Below, piece after piece: positions 1 through 11,255 of a stretch of DNA of 64,000 nt. Made by a program: the position numbers and the translations under genes. Positions within the stretch are counted from its first letter, which is position 1, and every line of letters starts with the position of its first letter. The DNA comes from Siminovitchia thermophila. Lineage in GTDB: Bacteria > Bacillota > Bacilli > Bacillales > Bacillaceae_C. The stretch spans positions 62,001 to 126,000 of the forward strand of contig NZ_JAFBFH010000004.1 in assembly GCF_016909185.1 (NCBI RefSeq), given 5' to 3'. Below the pieces are notes generated by a model. It had not been told where the DNA came from, ran no database searches, and was given only the letters and a program-made list of their open reading frames with translations.

Positions 1-38
1 TACAAAAAGCGACAAAGGACGATAAAAACGGAGGAAAT

Positions 39-1565
39 ATGATGTCCAAACACCCAAAGAAACATGAAGGGCGTGCGAAAGTCTACTCGTTTATACCAAC
101 GGGAGAATACTATTTTCATAAAGGTCTGGAAGCGTACGACCGCTTCGACTTTCAAAAGGCGAAAAAATATTTGAAGCGTGCTCTGGAGCTGGAGCCAATG
201 GAGCCGATGATTGCCTGCCAGCTGTCCCTCGTTTATACAGAAACGGGAGAATACGCCCAGTCTAATGAATTGCTTTTAGCCATTTTGAATGAAATGGATG
301 AGAGGATGACGGAATGTCATTACTTTTTGGCGAATAATTATGCCCATTTAGGTGTGTACTCGGAAGCATACCGGCATGCGAAACTATACTTGGAAAGAGA
401 TGAAATTGGCGAATTTGCGGAGGATGCGGAAGATTTGCTGGAATGGATCCATCAGCATGAAGGCGATGCAGAATCCTCAATGGAACAAGAAACACTTCTT
501 TATTTGCAGGAAAAGTCCAGAGCGATGCTTGAAGATGGCCACTATATGGAAGCCGTCAAACTGTTAAAAAAACTGATCAAATCCCATCCGGAATTTTGGC
601 CGGCTTATAATAATATGGCCCTTGCTTATTTTTATGGAGGGAATACAGATGAGGCATTCCGCACTCTGGAAAAAGTTCTGGACCACAATAAAGGAAATCT
701 GCATGCGCTATGCAATCTGGCCGTTTTTTATTATTATGAACAAAAAACAGAACGCTTGCAGTCTCTTTTAAAGCTATTGGAAAAAATTCAACCGCTTAAT
801 CCAGAACACCGATACAAACTGGGGACGACTTTTGCCCTGACAAAAAGGTATGAAAGAGCATATTGTTTGTTAAAACAACTGCAAAAAACCGGTTACGCCG
901 GCAGTCCGGGATATTATTACTGGCTCTCTAAAGCCGCCTTTTTTACGGGCAATCAAAAGACTGCGGAAGCGGCGTGGAACCAGCTTCTCGTTCTGGAGCC
1001 CCAAAAAGCGGGTTCCGAGCCGTGGAATGAGGATGTTAAGCGATCAAAAAATGGGGAAGATAACCAGTATGAGGAACTTATTTTAAAATTGTTGCGCAGC
1101 CACGAAATACCAGAACGGCTATGTGCCATCTTTTTCATGGAAATATCCGGGCGAAAGCGCACGATTATATCCAGTCCTTCTTTCAAATCATTGGAAGAGT
1201 TTACCTTTCCGGAAAAGGTATATTTAGCAACGATACTTCAGCTGGAAAAAGACCATGAGATGAATATAAATGTGAATGTGAAAACAGGCCATGAAACAGC
1301 ACTCGAGTTGTATGAGCAACACGCTAGTGACCAATCGGAATTATCTGTACTGCTTGTCGACTGGTTTACGGCTTTTGAAAAGATGCTCGAAACGGGGGAA
1401 AAATTGTCAAACCCTTCCGCTTTGGCAGCCGCTACCGAGTATCTTTCTGCAACAGAAAGAAATAAGAAAAAAACACAGCGTGAAATTGCTAAGCAATATG
1501 GAATATCTCCGGCCACTTTGCGCAAATATACGAATAAAATTGCAGATTACTTTATTCCGCTCTAA
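39..1565 (+). CDS. yvcD: TPR-repeat protein with C-terminal helix-turn-helix, YvcD-like
   Basis: A 508-residue soluble protein. Degenerate tetratricopeptide repeats start near residue 23 and run in two blocks (about 23-125 and 170-330), with typical helix pairs ending in proline (LELEP, KSHPE). The last 35 residues hold a helix-turn-helix-like segment (REIAKQYGISPATLRKY), so the protein may couple TPR contacts to nucleic acid binding. A GAGG ribosome binding site lies at 31-34; tandem ATGs at 39 and 42 both fit. Its position before trxB matches the place of yvcD in Bacillus subtilis. No enzymatic function is visible and the biological role is unknown. Confidence 0.8.
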   Translation: MMSKHPKKHEGRAKVYSFIPTGEYYFHKGLEAYDRFDFQKAKKYLKRALELEPMEPMIACQLSLVYTETGEYAQSNELLLAILNEMDERMTECHYFLANNYAHLGVYSEAYRHAKLYLERDEIGEFAEDAEDLLEWIHQHEGDAESSMEQETLLYLQEKSRAMLEDGHYMEAVKLLKKLIKSHPEFWPAYNNMALAYFYGGNTDEAFRTLEKVLDHNKGNLHALCNLAVFYYYEQKTERLQSLLKLLEKIQPLNPEHRYKLGTTFALTKRYERAYCLLKQLQKTGYAGSPGYYYWLSKAAFFTGNQKTAEAAWNQLLVLEPQKAGSEPWNEDVKRSKNGEDNQYEELILKLLRSHEIPERLCAIFFMEISGRKRTIISSPSFKSLEEFTFPEKVYLATILQLEKDHEMNINVNVKTGHETALELYEQHASDQSELSVLLVDWFTAFEKMLETGEKLSNPSALAAATEYLSATERNKKKTQREIAKQYGISPATLRKYTNKIADYFIPL

Positions 1566-3168
<1,603 letters not shown>

Positions 3169-3270
3169 GCCGTAATCGCCATTTAATCTGTTTGTAACAG
3201 TGGTGAAATGTTATTTGTGTATATTTGTATATGAGATATTGACCCCCTTTTTATACAATATCCCTTTTTG

Positions 3271-3296
3271 AGCACAGGTGATCCTGTGCTTTTTTT
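3271..3296 (+). terminator. Intrinsic terminator of trxB
   Basis: Perfect 8-bp stem AGCACAGG/CCTGTGCT with a 4-nt loop, followed by six T. It closes the trxB transcript. Confidence 0.9.
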
Positions 3297-3548
3297 AGAT
3301 GCTTTTATTATGACGCTGATTCGTCACTGTTTTTCTCGGCGTGAAAATAGTATAATATAGTGAACAGTGTTTTATCTCGTTTCAGAATAATGTGCGGCGA
3401 GCGTTGAAACAGAGTCAAGGTGCGATTACGCACTGTTATGTGGATAATCGGCAAGGCGCTTTCGTGTTTACGGAAGAACTCTCATACGGCCTTGCATATA
3501 CATATAGAAAGGTTCTTATTAGTTGATTAGTGGCAAGGGGTGAGGTCA
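3297..3548. other. Leader region upstream of rapZ
   Basis: It contains a TATAAT hexamer at 3351-3356, a likely -10 box for the rapZ operon although the -35 is poor. A frame at 3363-3524 stays open for 54 codons but resembles nothing I know and has no clear ribosome binding site. In B. subtilis a NUDIX gene (yvcI) lies here; it is absent in this genome. Confidence 0.4.
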
Positions 3549-4442
3549 TTGTTAAATGGGACTTCTGAGGACATCCAATTGGTCATCATCACTGGAATGT
3601 CCGGAGCGGGAAAAACAGTAGCGATACACAGTTTTGAGGATCTTGGGTTTTTCTGTGTGGACAATTTGCCGCCTGCATTAATGCCGAAATTTCTAGAACT
3701 GATGAAGGAATCCGGCAATAAAATGAATAAGGTGGCATTGGTGATGGACTTGAGGGGCAGGGAGTTTTTTGACACGCTCCTTCGAGTGATTGATGAGTTA
3801 TCGGATTCTAATTGGATTACCCCGCAAATCTTGTTTCTTGATGCTGATGATGGTGTGCTTGTGAGGAGATATAAAGAAACACGCCGCTCACATCCGCTTG
3901 CTCCGTCAGGTCTGCCGTTGGAAGGCATCATGCAGGAGCGTAAACTGCTGGAAGAATTGAAAGGCCGGGCACAGCATATTTACAATACGTCGGTCATGAA
4001 GCCGAAAGAGCTTCGTGAAAAAATTCTCACGGAATTTTCCGCGGATAGGCAAGCGATTTTTACGGTAAACGTCATGTCGTTTGGGTTTAAACACGGCATT
4101 CCGATTGATGCCGATCTCGTATTTGATGTCAGGTTTTTGCCAAACCCGCATTATATTGACCATATGAGGCCCAAAACCGGATTGGAAGAAGAAGTTTCCA
4201 ATTATGTGTTAAAGTGGAGCGACACGCAAAAGTTTTTGGCCAAAGTGACTGATTTGCTTAGCTTTATGCTTCCCCATTACAAACGGGAGGGAAAAAGCCA
4301 GCTTGTCGTGGCAATTGGTTGTACCGGAGGACAGCATCGTTCCGTGGCACTTGCCGAATATATTGGCCAATATTTTGAAAATGATTATCAAATCCGGATC
4401 ACTCACCGTGACATCGAGAAAAAGAGGGGATTGGCTACATGA
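3549..4442 (+). CDS. rapZ: RapZ/YvcJ family nucleotide-binding protein
   Basis: A 297-residue P-loop protein with Walker A GMSGAGKT at about residues 16-23, the family block FCVDNLPP, and C-terminal [11 protein letters not shown]. In Escherichia coli the homologue RapZ is an RNA-binding adaptor; B. subtilis YvcJ binds and hydrolyses GTP and is linked to competence. I chose TTG at 3549 because the strong site AAGGGGTGAGG (3535-3545) precedes it; a GTG at 3540 would overlap that site. The stop overlaps the next gene by four bases (ATGA), so rapZ-yvcK are translationally coupled. Confidence 0.93.
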   Translation: MLNGTSEDIQLVIITGMSGAGKTVAIHSFEDLGFFCVDNLPPALMPKFLELMKESGNKMNKVALVMDLRGREFFDTLLRVIDELSDSNWITPQILFLDADDGVLVRRYKETRRSHPLAPSGLPLEGIMQERKLLEELKGRAQHIYNTSVMKPKELREKILTEFSADRQAIFTVNVMSFGFKHGIPIDADLVFDVRFLPNPHYIDHMRPKTGLEEEVSNYVLKWSDTQKFLAKVTDLLSFMLPHYKREGKSQLVVAIGCTGGQHRSVALAEYIGQYFENDYQIRITHRDIEKKRGLAT

Positions 4443-5422
4443 ATAACAAACCATTGCCTAAAGTTGTCGTCATTGGCGGAGGAACCGGATTGTCGGTGTT
4501 GCTTAGAGGACTAAAGAAATATCCTGTTGACTTAACAGCGATTGTTACCGTTGCCGATGATGGCGGCAGTTCAGGGCGCTTGCGCAATGAGCTGGAAATA
4601 CCGCCGCCTGGTGACATCAGAAACGTTCTAGCGGCTTTGTCGGATGTTGAACCGCTCATTGTAGAGATGTTCCAACATCGCTTTAACACGTCCAACGAGC
4701 TTTCCGGGCATTCTCTTGGAAATTTGATTATCGCTGCATTGACGTCTATTACCGGTGATTTCGTCTATGCTGTGAAGGAAATGAGCCGTGTTTTAAACGT
4801 ACGGGGAAAGGTTCTTCCCGCCGCAAACCAGAGTGTGATTCTTCACGCGGAAATGATGGACGGTACGTTCGTTTCCGGGGAATCAAAAATTCCATATTCG
4901 GGAAAAGTAATTAAACGCGTCTATCTGACGCCGGAAGTGATTCAACCGCTGCCGGATACAATTGCAGCGATACAGGAAGCCGATTTAATCGTGATCGGGC
5001 CAGGAAGTTTATACACGAGTATTCTACCAAATCTGCTTGTTCCAGGGCTCGGTGAGCAAGTATGCGCTGCAAAAGCGAAAAAAGTGTATATTTGCAACTT
5101 GATGACCCAGCCTGGAGAGACCCATGGTTTCACGGCGGCGGATCATGTCAAAGCGCTCAACGATCACATGAAGTGCTCGTTTATTGACACGATCATCGTG
5201 AATGACAATGGCATTCCTTCAGCCTTGCAGCATCGATATGAAGAAGAAATGGCTGTTCCTGTATATTATGATTTTGACCAGCTCCGTTCGTTCGGGATGG
5301 AAGTAATTTGCGACGAAATCGCCAGCATTGAGCAAGGGCTGATTCGGCATGATACTGAAAAAGTAGCTAACATCCTCTATTCATTATTGGGAACCAACGT
5401 GAGCCGCATTGCCAACTCGTAG
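4439..5422 (+). CDS. yvcK: Gluconeogenesis factor YvcK/MgfK (CofD-like, UDP-sugar binding)
   Basis: 327 residues of the CofD/YvcK fold. The N-terminal nucleotide-binding motif GGGTGLS is at about residue 13, followed by [11 protein letters not shown] and [10 protein letters not shown], the signatures of the family. In B. subtilis YvcK is needed for growth on gluconeogenic carbon sources and for normal cell shape, and binds UDP-sugars. The start ATG overlaps the rapZ stop. The operon partner set rapZ-yvcK-whiA-crh is conserved in Firmicutes. Confidence 0.95.
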   Translation: MNNKPLPKVVVIGGGTGLSVLLRGLKKYPVDLTAIVTVADDGGSSGRLRNELEIPPPGDIRNVLAALSDVEPLIVEMFQHRFNTSNELSGHSLGNLIIAALTSITGDFVYAVKEMSRVLNVRGKVLPAANQSVILHAEMMDGTFVSGESKIPYSGKVIKRVYLTPEVIQPLPDTIAAIQEADLIVIGPGSLYTSILPNLLVPGLGEQVCAAKAKKVYICNLMTQPGETHGFTAADHVKALNDHMKCSFIDTIIVNDNGIPSALQHRYEEEMAVPVYYDFDQLRSFGMEVICDEIASIEQGLIRHDTEKVANILYSLLGTNVSRIANS

Positions 5423-5447
5423 GAGGTTGGTAAAGGAGGAATATCTC

Positions 5448-6407
5448 ATGTCATTTGCCTCGGTAACGAAAAAAGAGTTGACAAACTTATCTATAAAAGA
5501 TTGTTGTACAAAAGCCGAGCTGTCAGCACTGATTAGAATGAACGGTTCACTTTCTTTTTCCAACCGGGAACTGATCGTCAATATCCAAACTGAAAACGCG
5601 GCCATTGCAAGAAGAATTTATATTCTCATCAAAAAAAATTACGATACGGTGGTTGAACTGCTCGTCAGAAAAAAAATGAGGCTGAAAAAAAACAATGTGT
5701 ACATTGTCCGACTTCGGGATAAAGCAGAACCGCTATTAAAGGATTTAAAAATTTTGGGGGACAATTTCACGTTCATCCGTGAAATATCCCCAGCTTTGAT
5801 TAAAAAGAAATGCTGCAGGCGATCCTATCTTCGGGGAGCTTTTTTGGCCGGGGGCTCAGTGAATAATCCTGAGACTTCTTCGTATCACTTGGAAATATTT
5901 TCGATTTATAAGGAACATAATGATTCCTTATGTGAATTAATGAACTCATTTCAATTGAACAGCAAGACGTTGGAGCGAAAAAACGGTTTTATCACATACT
6001 TAAAGGAAGCTGAAAAAATAACCGAGTTTTTGAATATTGTCGGGGCCCACAGCGCATTGCTCCGTTTTGAAGACGTCAGGATTGTCAGGGATATGAGAAA
6101 CTCGGTCAACCGCCTTGTAAATTGCGAAACAGCCAATTTGAACAAAACGATTGGGGCGGCACTCCGGCAAGTTGAAAATATCCGCTATATTCAAGAAACC
6201 GTTGGCCTTGATTTACTTCCCGATAAATTGCGGGAAATTGCAGAGCTAAGAATGGCCCATCAAGATGTAACACTAAAAGAATTGGGAGAAATGGTGTCAG
6301 GCGGACAAATCAGCAAATCCGGCATTAATCATCGCCTTAGAAAAATCGATGAAATTGCCGATAAGCTGCGTCACGGCGATCGCTCTCTTTTATTAAATAA
6401 AAAATAA
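5448..6407 (+). CDS. whiA: DNA-binding protein WhiA
   Basis: 319 residues. The N-terminal half is the LAGLIDADG-homing-endonuclease-derived fold, with the core [11 protein letters not shown] at about residues 124-134, and the C-terminal 50 residues form a helix-turn-helix ([20 protein letters not shown]). WhiA controls sporulation genes in actinobacteria and affects cell division and chromosome segregation in Bacillus. The ATG at 5448 follows AAAGGAGGA at 5432-5440; an upstream in-frame extension into yvcK has no better site. Length fits the family (316 in B. subtilis). Confidence 0.95.
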   Translation: MSFASVTKKELTNLSIKDCCTKAELSALIRMNGSLSFSNRELIVNIQTENAAIARRIYILIKKNYDTVVELLVRKKMRLKKNNVYIVRLRDKAEPLLKDLKILGDNFTFIREISPALIKKKCCRRSYLRGAFLAGGSVNNPETSSYHLEIFSIYKEHNDSLCELMNSFQLNSKTLERKNGFITYLKEAEKITEFLNIVGAHSALLRFEDVRIVRDMRNSVNRLVNCETANLNKTIGAALRQVENIRYIQETVGLDLLPDKLREIAELRMAHQDVTLKELGEMVSGGQISKSGINHRLRKIDEIADKLRHGDRSLLLNKK

Positions 6408-6426
6408 AGAATGGGAGGAAATTATT

Positions 6427-6684
6427 TTGGCAGAAAAAGATGTAACAGTAAAATTAAAATCAGGATTGCAGGCAAGACCTGCGGCTCAATTTGTTCAGGA
6501 GGCAAATCGCTTTTCATCCGATATTTTTATTGAAAAAGACGGAAAAAAAGTAAATGCGAAAAGCATCATGGGCTTAATGAGCTTAGCTGCGGGTTCCGGA
6601 GCAGCCATCAAGTTGATTGCTGAAGGACCTGACGAAGAAGAGGCATTGAAGAAGCTTGCCGAATTTGTGGAAAATGAACAGTAA
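6427..6684 (+). CDS. crh: Catabolite repression HPr-like protein Crh
   Basis: 85 residues with the HPr fold. Residue 15 is Gln (GLQARPA), replacing the His that HPr uses for sugar phosphotransfer, while the regulatory Ser46 (KSIMGL) is kept. This is the hallmark of Crh, which is phosphorylated by HPr kinase and acts as a CcpA corepressor. Translation starts at TTG 6427 after GGGAGGAA (6412-6419). Candidate CcpA sites elsewhere in this window (41953, 48283) are possible targets of the pathway. Confidence 0.96.
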   Translation: MAEKDVTVKLKSGLQARPAAQFVQEANRFSSDIFIEKDGKKVNAKSIMGLMSLAAGSGAAIKLIAEGPDEEEALKKLAEFVENEQ

Positions 6685-6687
6685 AAC

Positions 6688-6735
6688 AAAAAGGCCACCC
6701 CTTGGATTCCGTAAAGAACCCGGGATGGCCTTTTT
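6688..6735. terminator. Bidirectional terminator between crh and clpP
   Basis: Inverted repeat AAAAAGGCCACCC / GGGATGGCCTTTTT with one mismatch. A-run on the left and T-run on the right allow it to stop both convergent transcripts. Confidence 0.85.
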
Positions 6736-6739
6736 CATA

Positions 6740-7348
6740 TCATTCATTTTTATCCGTCTTCAAACCTTCATTACGCTGGATAATATGGTCAATGAGACCG
6801 TACTCTTTTGCTTTTTCTGCGGACATGAAATTGTCGCGGTCAGTGTCACGCTGAATGACTTCGAGCGGTTGGCCGGTACGTTCAGCCAAAATATTATTTA
6901 ATTTTTCACGCATGGAAAGGATGCGCCTTGCAGCGATTTCAATTTCAGTCGCTTGTCCCTGCGCTCCGCCAAGCGGCTGATGGATCATAACTTCACTGTT
7001 TGGCAACGCGTACCGCTTTCCTTTCGTGCCGGCTGCAAGCAGAAATGCACCCATCGATGCAGCCATGCCGATACAGATCGTTTGTACATCTGATTTGATA
7101 AATTGCATCGTATCGTAAATGGCCATTCCGGCTGTAATGCTTCCGCCAGGGCTGTTGATGTAAATGGATATATCTTTTTCAGGGTTTTCCGCTTCAAGGA
7201 ATAATAATTGAGCTACGATGGAATTCGCCACCGTGTCGTTAATGGGGCTGCCGAGCATAATGATCCGGTCTTTGAGCAATCGCGAATAAATGTCATAAGC
7301 ACGTTCCCCACGGTTTGTCTGTTCAATGACTGTTGGAATTAAGGTCAT
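6740..7348 (-). CDS. clpP: ATP-dependent Clp protease proteolytic subunit
   Basis: 202 residues, family-typical. The catalytic triad is visible as Ser98 (GMAAS), His123 (MIHQP) and Asp172. ClpP forms the barrel-shaped peptidase that works with ClpX, ClpC or ClpE in protein quality control and regulated degradation. The ATG at 7348 is preceded on the minus strand by an AGGAGG site. An operator of CtsR type overlaps the promoter, see 7422-7451. Confidence 0.97.
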   Translation of the reverse strand: MTLIPTVIEQTNRGERAYDIYSRLLKDRIIMLGSPINDTVANSIVAQLLFLEAENPEKDISIYINSPGGSITAGMAIYDTMQFIKSDVQTICIGMAASMGAFLLAAGTKGKRYALPNSEVMIHQPLGGAQGQATEIEIAARRILSMREKLNNILAERTGQPLEVIQRDTDRDNFMSAEKAKEYGLIDHIIQRNEGLKTDKNE

Positions 7349-7421
7349 AATTTATCCTCCTCATTTTTCAAGGCTTTCAACAAGCCTTTGGTAATTTGTG
7401 TATTACATTATATGTAATGAT

Positions 7422-7451
7422 ATCATACATGGATGGTCAAGGAAGGTCAAA
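7422..7451 (-). promoter_or_regulatory. clpP promoter with overlapping CtsR operator
   Basis: On the minus strand, TTGACC (7445-7450), a 17-bp gap and TATGAT (7422-7427) form a sigma-A promoter. The plus strand at 7435-7451 reads GGTCAAGGAAGGTCAAA, two direct heptads separated by 3 bp, matching the CtsR consensus except for one base. The -35 lies inside the first heptad, so CtsR would exclude RNA polymerase. Confidence 0.85.
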
Positions 7452-7585
7452 CAATTCGCTTTCTTTCCCAAAAATATATTTCCATACAAACCATATTATC
7501 CATATTACCGCATTTTAAACTAAAATAAAGGTTGCAACCTTTATTTAATTGGACTATAATAATATATCGTACGGAAAAAAAACAA

Positions 7586-7657
7586 GCCCTCGTAGTGTAA
7601 CGGATAACACGCAAGATTCCGGTTCTTGAAATGTGGGTTCGATTCCTGCCGAGGGCG
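7586..7657 (+). tRNA. tRNA-Arg (anticodon CCG)
   Basis: 72-nt cloverleaf. The acceptor stem pairs GCCCTCG with CGAGGGC; the anticodon stem CAAGA/TCTTG encloses the loop TTCCGGT with anticodon CCG; the T-arm carries GGTTCGATTCC. No CCA is encoded. B. subtilis also has a lone tRNA-Arg next to clpP (trnQ). A terminator follows at 7670. Confidence 0.93.
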
Positions 7658-7669
7658 CTAAAACTTTGA

Positions 7670-7696
7670 AGCATCAACGTTTGTTGGTGCTTTTTT
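7670..7696 (+). terminator. Terminator of tRNA-Arg
   Basis: Stem AGCATCAAC/GTTGGTGCT with loop GTTT and six T. A closely similar hairpin occurs at 23277-23301 on the far side of the accessory block. Confidence 0.85.
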
Positions 7697-7744
7697 AATT
7701 GAAAGACCGACAATAGTCCGACTGGCTAATTTATTTCCTCTAAC

Positions 7745-8222
7745 TTACGTGAACAATTCTTCTATTGTTTTATTGGGCTGAAGCTTCGACATATGCCCAT
7801 AGGTTTCTAATAATATACTTTTGTCTCCAATGTAATTTAAAACAGAAATACCAGCTTCCCACATCGTCATTTCATTAGTATGACTAAACATATGTGGTGT
7901 TGTGTGTATTAGACCATTACTTTTACACAATGTTTTTAGTGCCCCGCCATAGTTTGGCATTTTAATCAATTCGCCTAGGGATTCATGAAAAACACTTTGG
8001 TCTTTTCTTTTAATCTGAGAATCATTTGTTAGCCATTCATCCTATTTGGAAATGTAAAGTCATCCAAACCAATCTCTCTTTCTCCTGTTTTGTCGTGCCA
8101 TCTTCTCTCATAAGTGTTTTATCCAAGTTTAGTGTACATTTATCCTCATCAAAGTCAGAGAGCCGCAGAGCGCAAATCTCGCCTGCCCTGGCGTCAGTTA
8201 CTGACAGCAAGCGGGACGCAGG
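7745..8222 (-). pseudogene. Decayed tyrosine integrase (phage/ICE-type), C-terminal catalytic domain
   Basis: Reading the minus strand from about 8222, one frame gives VTDARAGEICALRLSDFD, matching the first catalytic Arg box of tyrosine recombinases. Stops follow, and after them a frame gives HTTPHMFSHTNEM and LLETYGHMS, matching the HxLRH box and the catalytic Tyr box. The frame is broken near 8040, the N-terminal half is missing, and the second catalytic Arg is Ser, so the gene is dead. Lying immediately beside a tRNA gene, it is best explained as the relic of an element that used tRNA-Arg as its attachment site. Confidence 0.75.
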
Positions 8223-8372
8223 TTTTATTTTTTAACGGCCAAATGTAACAGTTTTAGCTCCAATAACCTGTAAATCCCATTATTTGCTATTATCCTGCCG
8301 AATCGATAAGATAAAAAAACAATGATGTTCTGTTGGATAAAATAAGATATGAAAAACGCAGGAGGATGTAGA

Positions 8373-8729
8373 ATGAAGGTTAAAAGAATTGTTGCCAATG
8401 TGGAGACACCGAACATTTCTAAAGCAATGTACTTCTATGGAGAAGTGCTCGGACTTGACCAGTTGATGGATATGGGATTCATTGCAACTTATGGCTCCCA
8501 TGAGAAAATGGACACTCAAATTAACTTTCTTTCAGAGGGCGGCTCTGGGACACCAGTGCCCGATTTGTCAATTGAAGTTGATAATCTTGATAGTGCCCTG
8601 GCTCGGGTGAAAAAAGCAGAGATTCCAATTGAGTATGGGCCAGTTGAGGAGCCTTGGGGAGTTCGACGCTTTTATGTAAGGGATCCATTCGGAAAGCTCG
8701 TCAATATTCTTACCCACCTGCAGGAATAA
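8373..8729 (+). CDS. VOC (glyoxalase/dioxygenase superfamily) protein
   Basis: 118 residues, one VOC module pair: an N-terminal beta-alpha unit (RIVANVETPNISKAMYFY) and a C-terminal FYVRDPFGKLVNILTH ending typical of glyoxalase-like proteins. Such proteins bind a metal and small metabolites or antibiotics; substrate cannot be predicted. ATG 8373 follows GGAGGATG at 8361-8368. It stands alone between an integrase relic and an unknown gene, consistent with accessory DNA. Confidence 0.85.
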   Translation: MKVKRIVANVETPNISKAMYFYGEVLGLDQLMDMGFIATYGSHEKMDTQINFLSEGGSGTPVPDLSIEVDNLDSALARVKKAEIPIEYGPVEEPWGVRRFYVRDPFGKLVNILTHLQE

Positions 8730-9068
8730 AATGAATCTTGCTTTTTTAAGACTGGTTCTTTGCCTTATTTGAGGAGTGTTTATCATCCACTATTGCGTTT
8801 TACTTTTTAAAAGTAAATGCCTGTACTTCCTTTAATGACAATAGCAAGTATGCTGAGTTTAGTCACTTAAAAGTATAAGTGATCTTCGCGAAATCCCAGT
8901 AATGATGGAAAAAAATGTGTTTTACTCTACCGCAATCATCCAGACTATGGTATTTTCTTCTTAAGAGATCAATCGCATGATTAGGTGAATGTTTCCCTTA
9001 ATATGGCGGAAACTCTATGGGATCTCTGTATATGACAAAAAGAAGTATTATAGAACAGGGTGGGCAAA
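8730..9068. other. Non-coding gap
   Basis: About 340 bp, AT-rich, with stops in all frames and no recognisable signal beyond being the upstream region of the gene at 9069. Confidence 0.5.
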
Positions 9069-10748
9069 TTGGTAGAACTGAAGTTAAGAAAAATTTTAAG
9101 AAAGCTCAAAAGCAAGCATCCGCAAACGAGATATGATGCGCTTGGTGAGCTTTTTCAATTTAAGCAGCAGGATGATCTTCAGGTACAGGTTGAAGTGCTT
9201 GTAGATTGTGTTAAAGTGGCTGCCTCCAAATTTCCTGAACGTGTGGATCATTGGGATAATCCTTCTTATTATCTGATTGATTTTGTCTGTGATTTTCCAA
9301 TGCCGCAGATTATGGAAGCTCTTATGAAGCATTTCGATGATCTCGATATATATGCAAAGGAGAGGACAATTGAATTTTTATTAACGACGGAGGATGATAA
9401 GGCTTTTTATTTTCTTCAAGATAAAATCATCCATTTAATTCAAACGGAAGAATTTCCTCTTCCGATTAGAGCACTTGGTTCATACCCCGTTTTAGTGAAA
9501 AATATTCTAAATGCGACTTTGGACAAGATTCATACCGATTATTATAAATTCATGTTCTATCCTTTATTATCGATCATCAATGATTCAGGACTCGATCAAG
9601 GATATAAAAAAGAGTTCATTCTTCCTCTTTTACTAGAAGACTATCAGGCTGTAAAACAAGAATATTTACAGTTCGATCCTGATTATTCTACGAGATTTGT
9701 CTATGTGTCTTGGAAGGATAGTTATTTTCTGATTAGAAATAAAATGTGTTTGTTGATTCGTTTAATGAATTACTATTTTTCAGCAGAGATTGCAAAAGAG
9801 TTAAAAGATGCTTTATCTTTTCGCGATCCTATTATCAAGACTGATGCTTTGCTCGTCTGTATATCAAAAAGCTTGCCTTATGACGATCAGATATTACTGG
9901 AGTGTGCGACTCATATTGAAAGTGCTGAAATGCTCTATTGGAATTTTTTGGAACATAATTGGGAGCATCTTTATCCCGTTCACGAAGAAGTTCAGCTATT
10001 ATTAGCGAGAACAAGGTTCTTTCATACAATAGCAGACAGCCCTAATGAAGATGGGACAGTGAACTATCCCGAGGATATTGAGATTGTAGACCACCTTGAT
10101 ACGGAAAATATCCATGGACGTCTTGTCCGTTACTATTTGATTCGTTTTAAGGTCCAGAATACTGAATATGCTGGTTGGGCCGGAGGCTATTCACTTGAAG
10201 CTGAAGACGCGCAAGGAACAATATGGGATGAGACATATTCAGATTATGTTGAATTTGACTCTGTAAGCATAGAAGAACATAAGCAAAAATTTCTTGAAAG
10301 AAGAGGCCAGTATTTTGATGCTCATGAGAACCATGTATTTTATGAGAGTTCACCGAAACTTGGTAGTGGTGTTTGGCTCACTTTAGGTCTGTTACTCCCG
10401 ATTACCATAAAAACAGCCTATACAGTATTTGAGTCCCCGCTTAAATTTATTTTTACCATTGTCGCTTTAGCAATTGGTTGGTCTCTCAATGAGGCAAGAA
10501 GAAATAAGAAGAAAAAGGTGCTGATCATAGGTGACCAGCTTGTTGTTCAACACGGTTCCAAGCAGCAAAGTATTGAATTGCAAGAAATCGAGAAAATAGA
10601 GTACGACCGTAAGAATGTATTCGTTTATAATAAAAAACTTGAGCTAGCTTTCAAATTCCCGCTTAAATGGGTTCATTATTTTTTATTTCAACAACAAATG
10701 AACGAAAATGTAGCTCACTTCAAGAACAGACCATTTATACAGGCTTAG
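9069..10748 (+). CDS. Unknown protein with helical N-terminal region, two membrane helices and C-terminal PH-like domain
   Basis: About 559 residues. Residues 1-300 are alpha-helical with a repeat feel (IMEALMKHFDDLDIYAKERT and similar), suggesting HEAT/ARM-type repeats. A middle region of about 100 residues is mixed and rich in acidic and aromatic residues. Two hydrophobic helices (GVWLTLGLLLPITIKTAY and FIFTIVALAIGW) are followed by about 75 residues with a pattern like bacterial PH domains (KVLIIGDQLVVQ...IELQEIEKIEYD). I do not recognise the family. TTG 9069 is preceded by AGGGTGG at 9058-9064; a GTG at 9060 is the alternative. Coding by codon pattern and length is secure. Confidence 0.75.
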   Translation: MVELKLRKILRKLKSKHPQTRYDALGELFQFKQQDDLQVQVEVLVDCVKVAASKFPERVDHWDNPSYYLIDFVCDFPMPQIMEALMKHFDDLDIYAKERTIEFLLTTEDDKAFYFLQDKIIHLIQTEEFPLPIRALGSYPVLVKNILNATLDKIHTDYYKFMFYPLLSIINDSGLDQGYKKEFILPLLLEDYQAVKQEYLQFDPDYSTRFVYVSWKDSYFLIRNKMCLLIRLMNYYFSAEIAKELKDALSFRDPIIKTDALLVCISKSLPYDDQILLECATHIESAEMLYWNFLEHNWEHLYPVHEEVQLLLARTRFFHTIADSPNEDGTVNYPEDIEIVDHLDTENIHGRLVRYYLIRFKVQNTEYAGWAGGYSLEAEDAQGTIWDETYSDYVEFDSVSIEEHKQKFLERRGQYFDAHENHVFYESSPKLGSGVWLTLGLLLPITIKTAYTVFESPLKFIFTIVALAIGWSLNEARRNKKKKVLIIGDQLVVQHGSKQQSIELQEIEKIEYDRKNVFVYNKKLELAFKFPLKWVHYFLFQQQMNENVAHFKNRPFIQA

Positions 10749-10756
10749 AATGTAAG

Positions 10757-10808
10757 CAACTGTCCCAATAGCGAATTCCATATGACTTCCTGGGACAGTT
10801 GTTTTTCT
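10757..10808 (+). terminator. Terminator after the 559-residue protein
   Basis: 11-bp stem CAACTGTCCCA/TGGGACAGTTG followed by TTTTTCTTT. The loop is 23 nt. Confidence 0.75.
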
Positions 10809-11226
10809 TTGATAAACCTTCTAAAGAGAAAGCGCGCCATTCGTAACATCAGGTACACGAACAACGCCGTGGAGCCAACATGTTAAGAGTATTGTTTTTG
10901 CCCATAAAAGAACTGTAAACGGATGGCGAGCTGACAGATAAAATAGCTCGAATAATGAAGTTACACACTTCATTTGAAAAACCTGCTCTTTGTTAGAGAA
11001 TCGTTTCTGATAGGAAGTCCCCTGTCCCAGGAATACTGCCGGAAATAGTCGTTTCTCGGCCGCTTTTGCTCACTCCTTTTATTCTAATAGCGTTTTGACT
11101 GATTTACTTCCGAATACAAACGGTCTTTAAAAAATTAAATACTACGTTTTCTTCCTATATAAACAACAGATTGTTGCTTTTTTTACTTCTTTTGCACACA
11201 TTTCAAGTTTCTCACTGATATTTGCA
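10809..11226. other. Non-coding gap
   Basis: About 420 bp between a plus-strand terminator and a minus-strand terminator. No frame, RNA or repeat that I can support. Confidence 0.5.
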
Positions 11227-11249
11227 TAAAAAAAAGCCCTTTCGGGCTT
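11227..11249 (-). terminator. Terminator of the lipoprotein/DUF4064 transcript
   Basis: On the minus strand GAAGCCC GAAA GGGCTT followed by eight T. Confidence 0.9.
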
Positions 11250-11255
11250 CTTTCA

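Noticed and set aside
3363-3524. 54-codon open frame before rapZ
   Set aside because: No start with ribosome binding site, no recognised family; short enough to be chance.
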